8,685 nucleotides of DNA from Actinomycetota bacterium. Its GTDB lineage: Bacteria > Actinomycetota > Actinomycetes > JACCUZ01. Under the pieces are notes generated by a model. It had not been told where the DNA came from. It ran no database searches and was given only the letters and a program-made list of their open reading frames with translations. Shown in pieces: positions 1 through 5,043 of this stretch. The stretch spans positions 1 to 8,685 of the forward strand of contig JAVEDA010000375.1 of NCBI GenBank assembly GCA_030841195.1, in the 5' to 3' direction. The position numbers were made by a program, and so were the translations under genes. Position 1 is the stretch's first letter; every line of letters starts with the position of its first letter.

Positions 1-2
1 AG

Positions 3-188
3 CTGAGCACCTCGCCGTTCGCCGACGAGGTGCCCCGCGCGCACGCCAAGGACGCGCACTGGGTGACACCCTCGCTGGTGGGCGAGGTGACCTTCTCGGA
101 GTGGACCCGGGACGGCCGGATGCGCCACCCGTCCTGGCGCGGGCTGCGGCCCGACAAGGACCCGCAGGACGTACGCCGGGAGAGCTGA
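3..188 (+). CDS. ligD: LigD-type ATP-dependent DNA ligase, C-terminal fragment
   Basis: Only the last 61 residues and the TGA stop are in the window; the gene begins upstream. The reading frame contains SPFADEVPRAHAKDAHWVTP, then LVGEVTFSEWTRDGRMRHPS, then WRGLRPDKDPQDVRRES. The block W(V)xPxLVGEVxFxEWTxDGRxRHPSWRGLRxDK is the end of the OB-fold part of the ligase domain found in bacterial LigD, which seals double-strand breaks with Ku during non-homologous end joining. I cannot see whether polymerase or nuclease domains are attached, since many actinomycetes carry a free-standing ligase domain, so the symbol is by family resemblance. The gene converges on the c-di-GMP enzyme gene with a 5-bp gap between stop codons. 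Confidence 0.8.
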   Translation: MSTSPFADEVPRAHAKDAHWVTPSLVGEVTFSEWTRDGRMRHPSWRGLRPDKDPQDVRRES

Positions 189-201
189 GCCCGTCAGGCT
201 C
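187..201. terminator. Small hairpin at the convergent stop codons
   Basis: GAGCC (187-191) pairs with GGCTC (197-201) around a 5-nt loop, exactly where the ligase and GGDEF-EAL genes converge. The stem is short and there is no T run, so this is a weak candidate for a shared bidirectional terminator. Overlap with coding sequence is equally consistent with chance. Confidence 0.2.
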
Positions 202-2281
202 CGGCACCCTCGAGGGCGGTGAGGCCGATCCGTCCGGGCCGGCCGAGCAGGTAGCCCTGGCCGTAGGAGCAGCCCAACCGGGACAGCATCGCCCGTTGCT
301 CCTCCTCCTCGATGCCCTCGGCCACGACGTCGATCTGCAGAGCCCGGCAGAGCGAGACGACCGCCTCGACGATCGCGGTGCTGGCCTCGGAGCTGGCCAT
401 CCGCATCACGAACGAGCGGTCGATCTTCACGTAGCTCGCGGGCACGTCGATCAGGTGCGTGAGCGAGGAGTAGCCGGTGCCGAAGTCGTCGATCGCGAGC
501 CGGACACCCAGGAGCACCAGGGTGTCGAGCTCGGTGGTCGCGGTCGGCGTCACCCCGAGCAGGGCGGTCTCGGTCAGCTCGAGGGTGAGACGGGACGGCT
601 CGATGCCGCTGCGGCTCAGCGCGCGGGCCACCAGCCCCGGCAGCAGTCCCCGGCCGACGTGGCGGGCCGAGATGTTGACGCTGACGTTCGGCGCGTCCGG
701 GCCGTCCCAGCGCATGGCGTCGTCGCAGGCGCGCTGCAGCACATAGCGGTCGATCTCGAGTACCAGGTCGGTGGCCTCGGCCATCGGCAGGAAGGCGTCC
801 GGCGCGAGGACCCCGCGCACCGGGTGCTGCCAGCGGACGAGCGCTTCGTAGGCGGCCACGGAGCCGTCGCCGAGCCGCCGGACCGGCTGGTAGTCCAGGA
901 ACAGCGCCTCGGTGCGCATGGCCTCGCGCAGCTCGTGCTCGAGCCCGAGCCGGCGGGTGGCCCGCTCGATCAGCTCAGGCATGAACAAGGCGTGCCGGTC
1001 CCGGCCGTCCTCCTTGGCCCGGTAGAGCGCGGCGTCGGCGTTGCGCAGCAGCTCGGCCGCGGTGATCCCTGGCTCGGACAGGGCGATGCCGACGCTGACC
1101 GTCATGGTCACGTGGTGGGCTCGGGTCATCGGCTTGGTGATCTCGTCGATCAGCCGCTGGGCGACCTGCTCGGCGTGGGCGCGTGACGGCAGTGCCTCGC
1201 ACAGGACGACGAACTCGTCGCCACCCATCCGGGCCGCGGTGTCGCCGTCCCGGATGCAGGTCAGCAGCCGTTCGGCCGTCTCGACCAGCACCGCGTCGCC
1301 GGCCTCGTGTCCCCGGCTGTCGTTCACCAGCTTGAAGTGGTCGAGGTCGCAGAACAGCAGCGCCATCGGGCGCCCGCTGACCGCGGCCCGGGCGAGGGCA
1401 TCGGAGGTCTTGGCCAGCAGGGCGGCCCGGTTGGGCAGCCCGGTGAGCTCGTCGTGCGACGCCTGGTGCTCCAGCGCCTCGTGCGCCTCCCGCTGCGCGC
1501 TGACGTCCTCGATCATCGAGATGAAGTAGAGGGGCGCTCCGATCGTGTCCCGGGCCAGCGCCACGGTCAGCTGGGCCCACAGGGCGTCACCGTTGCGGGT
1601 CAGGTAGCGCTTGACGATCCGGTAGGTCTCGGCCCCGCCGGCGAGCAGCTCCTCGACGTGCGCGACGTCGAGGGCGAGGTCGTCCGGGTGGGTGATGGCG
1701 TGGAAGGTCAGCCCGGACAGCTCGCCGCGGCCGTAGCCGAGCAGGCGGCAGAACGCGTCGTTGCTCTCGAGCAGCACCCCCTCGAGCGACACGATCGCGA
1801 TGCCGATCGGCGCGTGCTCGGCCGCCAGCCGGAACCGGTGCTCGGCCGCCTCCAGGGCCGCGGCGGCGTGCCGCTCCAGAGTGACGTCGACGGCGGTCAG
1901 CACGGCGACCACGCCCAGGTCGAGCTCGGCGGGTACCACGTTGACCCGCAGCCAGCGGACCTCGCCGTCGTCGGAGGCAGGGATGCCGACCACGCGGTCG
2001 TGCACCGGCTCCCCGGTGCCGAGCACCTGGGCCCACGGGTGCTGGTCGGTGGCCAGCACCACGCCGCGGGTGTCGAGAAGGGTCGAGAGCTGCTCGAGCG
2101 GGACCAGCCGGGTGAAGGCCTCGTTGGCGCCGAGCACGACACCATGGGCATCGAGCGCGGCAACGCCTTCGTGCAGCGAGTCGACGACATGGCTGAGGGC
2201 GAGGCCGCGAAGCATGCCGGCCCGCGTCGGGTCCGGGGCGTCCGGACGTTCCCCCGTGAGCCCAAGGCGGTCCACGCTCAC
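194..2281 (-). CDS. PAS-PAS-GGDEF-EAL bifunctional c-di-GMP cyclase/phosphodiesterase
   Basis: This 695-residue protein is predicted to make and/or break cyclic di-GMP. Two PAS-type sensor regions lie at about 26-135 and 145-265. The GGDEF domain starts at HDELTGLPNR (276-285), has the metal-binding FCDLDHFK (310-317), and an unaltered GGDEF active site at 353-357. RDGD at 344-347, five residues before GGDEF, matches the RxxD product-inhibition site. The EAL domain has E479-A-L, N536, E568, D598-D599 in DDFGTG, K619, E655 and Q675, so the phosphodiesterase site also looks complete. No signal peptide or membrane segment is visible; it should be cytosolic. The start is the GTG at 2281, giving the longest frame, but no clear Shine-Dalgarno precedes it; the ATG at 2215 (residue 23) is an alternative and keeps all domains. 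It lies 79 nt downstream of lexA on the same strand and may be co-transcribed with it. The PAS ligand is unknown. Confidence 0.9.
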   Translation of the reverse strand: MSVDRLGLTGERPDAPDPTRAGMLRGLALSHVVDSLHEGVAALDAHGVVLGANEAFTRLVPLEQLSTLLDTRGVVLATDQHPWAQVLGTGEPVHDRVVGIPASDDGEVRWLRVNVVPAELDLGVVAVLTAVDVTLERHAAAALEAAEHRFRLAAEHAPIGIAIVSLEGVLLESNDAFCRLLGYGRGELSGLTFHAITHPDDLALDVAHVEELLAGGAETYRIVKRYLTRNGDALWAQLTVALARDTIGAPLYFISMIEDVSAQREAHEALEHQASHDELTGLPNRAALLAKTSDALARAAVSGRPMALLFCDLDHFKLVNDSRGHEAGDAVLVETAERLLTCIRDGDTAARMGGDEFVVLCEALPSRAHAEQVAQRLIDEITKPMTRAHHVTMTVSVGIALSEPGITAAELLRNADAALYRAKEDGRDRHALFMPELIERATRRLGLEHELREAMRTEALFLDYQPVRRLGDGSVAAYEALVRWQHPVRGVLAPDAFLPMAEATDLVLEIDRYVLQRACDDAMRWDGPDAPNVSVNISARHVGRGLLPGLVARALSRSGIEPSRLTLELTETALLGVTPTATTELDTLVLLGVRLAIDDFGTGYSSLTHLIDVPASYVKIDRSFVMRMASSEASTAIVEAVVSLCRALQIDVVAEGIEEEEQRAMLSRLGCSYGQGYLLGRPGRIGLTALEGAGA

Positions 2282-2311
2282 GGTGACTGATCGGGTCCAG
2301 CCAGCGTCACC
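2282..2311. promoter_or_regulatory. Inverted repeat adjoining the start codon of the c-di-GMP enzyme
   Basis: GGTGAC (2282-2287) and GTCACC (2306-2311) form perfect 6-bp arms around 18 nt. The arm nearest the gene directly abuts the GTG start at 2281 (minus strand). It could be a protein operator or an RNA stem covering the initiation region. The spacing is too long for a CRP/GlxR half-site pair (GTGA-N6-TCAC). No partner is assigned. Confidence 0.25.
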
Positions 2312-2360
2312 TTGATCGGCTTTGCCAGCCCTTGACCAGGAAATCCCGGGTCAGAGCAGG

Positions 2361-3146
2361 TCAGAGGCTGCGCAGCACCGCCGTGACCCGGCCCAGCACG
2401 GTCGCTTCGTCCCCGTTGATGGGCTGGTAGGCGGGGTTGTGCGGCATCAGCCAGACGTGCCCGTCGGTGCGCTTGAACGTCTTCACGGTGGCCTCCCCGT
2501 CGATCATCGCGGCCACCACGTCGCCGTTGTCCGCCACCTGCTGCTGGCGCACCACCACCCAGTCGCCGTCGCAGATCGCGGCGTCGACCATCGAGTCGCC
2601 TTGGACCTGGAGCATGAAGAGGGTCCCGTCGCCGACCACCTGGCGGGGCAGCGGGAAGACGTCCTCCACCGCCTGCTCGGCCAGGATCGGGCCGCCGGCG
2701 GCGATCCGGCCCACCACCGGGACGTACGCGGCGGCCGGCCGGGCGTCCCCGCTGCCGGTCTCGAGGTCGTGCACGCTGCCGCCACCGTCGTACGACGGTG
2801 CCGCGACCGGGCCGGTCACCGGCCCCGCGTCGGGGTGCCGGACCTCGATCGCGCGCGGCCGGTTGGGGTCGCGGCGCAGGAAGCCCTTGCGCTCCAGCGT
2901 GGCGAGCTGGTGGGACACGCTGGACGAGCTGGTCAGGCCGACCGCCTCGCCGATCTCGCGCATGCTCGGCGGGTAGCCGCGGCGCTCGACCGAGGACCGG
3001 ATCTCGTCGAGCACCCGGCGCTGGCGCGGCGTGAGCCCGCTCTCGTCCGGCGGCCCGTCGGGGATCTCCGCGATCTTGTTGCTGCTGCGCGTGCCGCCCG
3101 TCGACCCCTTGGTCGTGCTGCCGCTGGTCGTGTCCCGTCGCGCCAC
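2361..3146 (-). CDS. lexA: LexA SOS repressor/autoprotease
   Basis: LexA represses the SOS regulon and cleaves itself when RecA filaments form on damaged DNA. From the GTG at 3146 the product is 261 residues. A basic, Ser/Thr-rich tail (1-35) precedes the winged helix-turn-helix (about 38-103), beginning LTPRQRRVLDEI and including YPPSMREIGEAVGL and SVSHQLATLERKGFL. A linker of about 35 residues leads to the S24 peptidase domain. The cleavage site is A150-G151 in VGRIAAGGPI, the catalytic serine is S185 in GDSM, and the lysine is K222 in ATVKTFKR. The 37-residue Ser-Lys spacing equals that of E. coli LexA (S119/K156). The frame is open to 3206, but GGAGG at 3152-3156 sits 5 nt before GTG 3146, and the extra 20 residues look like untranslated leader. 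It is transcribed divergently from the LysM gene under three LexA boxes, so autoregulation is expected. Confidence 0.96.
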   Translation of the reverse strand: MARRDTTSGSTTKGSTGGTRSSNKIAEIPDGPPDESGLTPRQRRVLDEIRSSVERRGYPPSMREIGEAVGLTSSSSVSHQLATLERKGFLRRDPNRPRAIEVRHPDAGPVTGPVAAPSYDGGGSVHDLETGSGDARPAAAYVPVVGRIAAGGPILAEQAVEDVFPLPRQVVGDGTLFMLQVQGDSMVDAAICDGDWVVVRQQQVADNGDVVAAMIDGEATVKTFKRTDGHVWLMPHNPAYQPINGDEATVLGRVTAVLRSL

Positions 3147-3151
3147 CGCTG

Positions 3152-3156
3152 CCTCC
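3152..3156 (-). promoter_or_regulatory. Ribosome binding site deciding the lexA start
   Basis: The minus strand reads GGAGG here, 5 nt upstream of the GTG at 3146-3144. No comparable site precedes the upstream GTG (3206) or ATG (3200) in the same frame. The LysM gene on the other strand has almost the same layout (GGAGG, then 5 nt, then ATG). Confidence 0.75.
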
Positions 3157-3238
3157 TGCTGTCGGGTTCTGTCCGACCCCCGGGGGACCGTTGCCGTCAT
3201 GACCACAGCGCGGCGTCCGGGAGCTCGTCCAGGCAGCC

Positions 3239-3267
3239 ACGGTAGCGATCTCGCACGGATGTTTCAA
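3239..3267 (-). promoter_or_regulatory. lexA promoter (-35 TTGAAA, 17-nt spacer, -10 TACCGT)
   Basis: On the minus strand TTGAAA (3267-3262) is followed after exactly 17 nt by TACCGT (3244-3239). Both fit primary-sigma consensus in actinomycetes (TTGACA-like and TANNNT). Transcription would start near 3232, leaving about 85 nt of leader before the GTG at 3146. The -35 element overlaps LexA box 1, so bound LexA would block RNA polymerase. Confidence 0.6.
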
Positions 3268-3279
3268 ACACCTGTTCGA
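3264..3279. promoter_or_regulatory. LexA (SOS) box 1
   Basis: TCAAACACCTGTTCGA matches the actinobacterial SOS box TCGAAC-N4-GTTCGA with one mismatch (G3 to A). It overlaps the -35 hexamer of the lexA promoter and is therefore placed for autorepression. Confidence 0.85.
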
Positions 3280-3330
3280 AGAAGTTGTGGATTTTCTCCC
3301 GCCGATGGGGTAGAACTTCGTACAGGTGTT
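3267..3330. repeat. 15-bp inverted duplication around the divergent promoter
   Basis: The 15 bases at 3267-3281 (AACACCTGTTCGAAG) and the reverse complement of 3316-3330 (AACACCTGTACGAAG) differ at one position, with 34 bp between the arms. The arms include most of LexA boxes 1 and 2, but also match in the N4 spacer and beyond the box edge. The likeness is therefore more than a shared LexA consensus. Confidence 0.75.
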
Positions 3331-3333
3331 CGA
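3318..3333. promoter_or_regulatory. LexA (SOS) box 2
   Basis: TCGTACAGGTGTTCGA has one mismatch to TCGAAC-N4-GTTCGA (A4 to T). It lies on the LysM side of the intergenic region and ends at the base directly before box 3. Confidence 0.8.
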
Positions 3334-3349
3334 TCGAATGCACGTTCGA
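3334..3349. promoter_or_regulatory. LexA (SOS) box 3
   Basis: TCGAATGCACGTTCGA has one mismatch to TCGAAC-N4-GTTCGA (C6 to T). It abuts box 2 with no gap and lies 23 bp before the LysM start codon. Boxes 2 and 3 make a continuous 32-bp operator in the probable promoter/leader of the LysM gene. A possible -10 for that gene is TAGAAC at 3311-3316, but no convincing -35 goes with it. Confidence 0.8.
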
Positions 3350-3372
3350 CCGACAGGCAGCAGGAGGCCGCA

Positions 3373-3705
3373 ATGAGCACGATGACCGTCAGCCGGGTGT
3401 CGATGGAGATGCCGGTGGTTCGTCTGACTCGGCGCGGCCGGCTGCTGCTCACCGCGATGGTCCTGCTGGCGCTGGTCGTGGCCGCCGTGCTGCTCTCCGG
3501 TGGGGCGCCGGCCCTGGCCGGCACCGACCGAGCCCCCGCCACGGTGGGCGAGCGGGTCACCGTCCGCCCCGGCGAGACGCTGTGGCAGATCGCCGAGCGG
3601 GTGGCGCCGGGCAGCGACCCGCGCGAGACGGTGGCGCGCATCCTGGACCTCAACGGGCTGCAGACCGCCGAGGTGCAGGCAGGCACTGCCCTCCGGCTGC
3701 CCTGA
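3373..3705 (+). CDS. Membrane-anchored LysM protein, probable SOS cell-division checkpoint (YneA/Rv2719c type)
   Basis: This 110-residue protein has a short basic cytoplasmic end, one hydrophobic segment at about 24-42 (LLLTAMVLLALVVAAVLL) and a single LysM domain at about 61-109 (VTVRPGETLWQIAERVAPGS, then ILDLNGL and VQAGTALRLP). LysM binds peptidoglycan, so the C-terminus should sit outside the membrane at the wall. The start is ATG 3373, with GGAGG at 3363-3367 and a 5-nt spacer; the frame upstream to 3031 only shadows lexA. Divergence from lexA, small size, one anchor and LysM match B. subtilis YneA and M. tuberculosis Rv2719c, which restrain division during SOS. Sequence identity to these was not tested, so the role is inferred from architecture, neighbours and LexA boxes. 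The Rv2719c product was reported as a wall hydrolase (ChiZ); I see no catalytic domain here. Confidence 0.88.
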   Translation: MSTMTVSRVSMEMPVVRLTRRGRLLLTAMVLLALVVAAVLLSGGAPALAGTDRAPATVGERVTVRPGETLWQIAERVAPGSDPRETVARILDLNGLQTAEVQAGTALRLP

Positions 3706-3719
3706 CCCGCTGCAGGGTC
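3704..3719 (+). other. Hairpin between LysM and GNAT genes
   Basis: GACCC (3704-3708) and GGGTC (3715-3719) pair around a 6-nt loop, starting inside the LysM stop codon. There is no T run. It could weaken read-through into the acetyltransferase gene or be incidental. Confidence 0.25.
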
Positions 3720-3745
3720 GCCGCTGGCCAGGCAACGATGGGCGG

Positions 3746-4237
3746 GTGGAACCGGGGTCGTCGGTGTCGGTGCGCGCCGCCGGGCCGGCCGACGCCTCGT
3801 GGGTGCTCGAGTGTCTGACGGAGGCCTGGGGTTCAGTCCTGGTGGCCCGGCGCGGACAGCTGCTGGACGCGTCGGCCCTCCCCGCGCTCGTGGCGGAGCT
3901 GGACGGCTCCCGGGTCGGGCTGCTGGTGCTCGCCGTGCGAGCCGAGGAATGCGAGGTGGTCTCGGTGTCGACCGAGGTGCTGCGCCGCGGGGTGGGGCGG
4001 GCGCTGATCCAGCGCTGCGTCGAGGTGGCCCGGGCTGCGGGCTGCCGGCGGCTGACCCTGACGACCACCGACAACAACGCCGTGGCCATCGCGTTCTACC
4101 GACGGCTGGGGCTGACCCTCAGCGCGGTCCGCCCCGACGGGGTCGCCGCGTCGCGCCGGGTGAAGCCCTCGATCCCGCTGCACGACGAGCACGGCGTGGC
4201 CATTGTCGGGGAGGTCGACTTCGAGCTGCTGCTGTGA
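3746..4237 (+). CDS. GNAT-family N-acetyltransferase
   Basis: This 163-residue protein is predicted to transfer an acetyl group from acetyl-CoA to an unknown amine. The GNAT core is visible: the beta-4/alpha-3 region VVSVSTEVLRRGVGRALIQR (71-90) contains the RxxGxG/A pyrophosphate-binding loop (RRGVGRA). Motif B follows as TTTDNNAVAIAFYRRLGLTL (106-125), including N111 and Y118. The C-terminal HDEHGVAIVGEVDFELL is a recurrent ending in small uncharacterised GNATs. The start is uncertain: GTG 3746 fits the beginning of a GNAT fold (VSVRAAGPADASWV), while GTG 3764 or 3770 are close alternatives; none has a strong Shine-Dalgarno. The open frame to 3500 overlaps the LysM gene and is a shadow. The gene starts 40 bp after the LysM stop on the same strand and may share its SOS-controlled transcript. 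It converges on the sortase gene. Confidence 0.85.
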   Translation: MEPGSSVSVRAAGPADASWVLECLTEAWGSVLVARRGQLLDASALPALVAELDGSRVGLLVLAVRAEECEVVSVSTEVLRRGVGRALIQRCVEVARAAGCRRLTLTTTDNNAVAIAFYRRLGLTLSAVRPDGVAASRRVKPSIPLHDEHGVAIVGEVDFELLL

Positions 4238-4240
4238 CCG

Positions 4241-4277
4241 CCGGCCGGGCCGGTCGGTGCTTCGGTCAGGCGGCCGG
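4241..4277. terminator. Possible bidirectional terminator between GNAT and sortase genes
   Basis: CCGGCCG (4241-4247) pairs perfectly with CGGCCGG (4271-4277) across the junction of two convergent genes, with further short pairing possible in the loop. There is no T run, and the right arm is in the 3' end of the sortase coding region. Position is the main support. Confidence 0.3.
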
Positions 4278-4958
4278 TCGGGCGAACCAGATGGTCCGCT
4301 TCTCCCAGTTACCTGGGCCCAGGCGGCGGCCGGAGCAGACGACGAGCGCCAGCTGCGGCGGCCCGACCCGGTCGTAGTAGCGCGCCAGGCCCTGCGACGC
4401 CAGCACCTCGACCCGTTCGCTGACCCGGTAGCACAGCCGGGTGCGGGCCGGACCGTGCACGACGATCCGGTCGCCCAGCTGCAGGCCGGCCAGCAGCCGG
4501 TTGCCCAGCGCGCTGCCGTCCGGCCAGGTGTGCGCGTTGAGCAGCACGTTGCCGCCGGGGTCGCCGGGACGGATGCCCTGCTCGCGGTCGAAGGCGAAGA
4601 CGGTCTTCCCCGCGGTGGTGAGCGGCGGCGCCCCCGGCACGCCGTCGGGCAGCCGCGGCGGCGTCACCACGGCGGCCGCACTCGTCACGCCGGGCACGCT
4701 GATGGTCCGGGGGGTGAACGGACGAGCGACCGAGTCGCACGGTGGCAACGGCGAGCTGCTGGGGGACGCTGTCGGGGACACGGACGGAGAGGTTGCCGAC
4801 GAGGTCGGCGCGGCCGTGGTCGAGACGGCCGCGGCACCCGACGGCCGCCGGGCAGCCTGCACCGAGCCGTCGTCACCGGACCCGGTGAACCACAGTGCGG
4901 CCCCCGCGACGACCAGCGTCAACACGACCGCCGCCGCGACGGCGGACCACTTCTTCAC
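4266..4958 (-). CDS. Class-F-like sortase (transpeptidase), membrane-anchored
   Basis: Sortases cut a C-terminal sorting signal and join the protein to the cell wall. This 230-residue protein has one N-terminal hydrophobic segment (about 5-24), a Ser/Thr/Pro/Ala-rich spacer (about 31-75), then the sortase beta-barrel. The catalytic set is visible: H143 in VLLNAHTWPDG, C208 in LALVVCSG, and R221 in NWEKRTIWFA. The small domain, VVCSG in place of the classical TLxTC, and the Arg in a final W-x-x-R-x-x-W/F strand resemble class F sortases of actinomycetes. The start is GTG 4958; an in-frame stop lies upstream near 5045 and no other ATG/GTG was found between. Its Shine-Dalgarno is weak. It is last of three minus-strand genes, 85 nt after the lipoprotein. 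No protein in the window ends with an LPXTG-like signal, hydrophobic stretch and basic tail, so its substrate lies elsewhere or is unusual. Confidence 0.85.
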   Translation of the reverse strand: MKKWSAVAAAVVLTLVVAGAALWFTGSGDDGSVQAARRPSGAAAVSTTAAPTSSATSPSVSPTASPSSSPLPPCDSVARPFTPRTISVPGVTSAAAVVTPPRLPDGVPGAPPLTTAGKTVFAFDREQGIRPGDPGGNVLLNAHTWPDGSALGNRLLAGLQLGDRIVVHGPARTRLCYRVSERVEVLASQGLARYYDRVGPPQLALVVCSGRRLGPGNWEKRTIWFARPAA

Positions 4959-4985
4959 CCGTTGCTCGACCGTCGTCCCACCCCC

Positions 4986-5021
4986 AGCGTCGGACCGGCG
5001 CAGGCCGGCCAGAGCGACGCT
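4986..5021 (-). other. Intercistronic stem-loop between lipoprotein and sortase genes
   Basis: AGCGTCG (4986-4992) and CGACGCT (5015-5021) form a perfect 7-bp outer stem. Inside it CCGG (4995-4998) and CCGG (5005-5008) can form a second stem with a 6-nt loop. It lies in the 85-nt gap before the sortase gene. With no T run it may be an RNA-processing or stability element, an attenuator, or an incomplete terminator. Confidence 0.4.
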
Positions 5022-5043
5022 ACCCGCAGAACGGCTGAGTTGC

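Noticed and set aside
101..1186. A 361-codon plus-strand frame opposite the EAL/GGDEF gene
   Set aside because: Shadow of the minus-strand enzyme, whose catalytic motifs are all intact; no domain signature of its own.
2278..4089. A 603-codon open frame on the minus strand crossing lexA, the SOS operators and the LysM gene
   Set aside because: It crosses well-supported genes in another frame and the regulatory region; composition is Arg/Pro/Ala/Gly-rich and motif-free.
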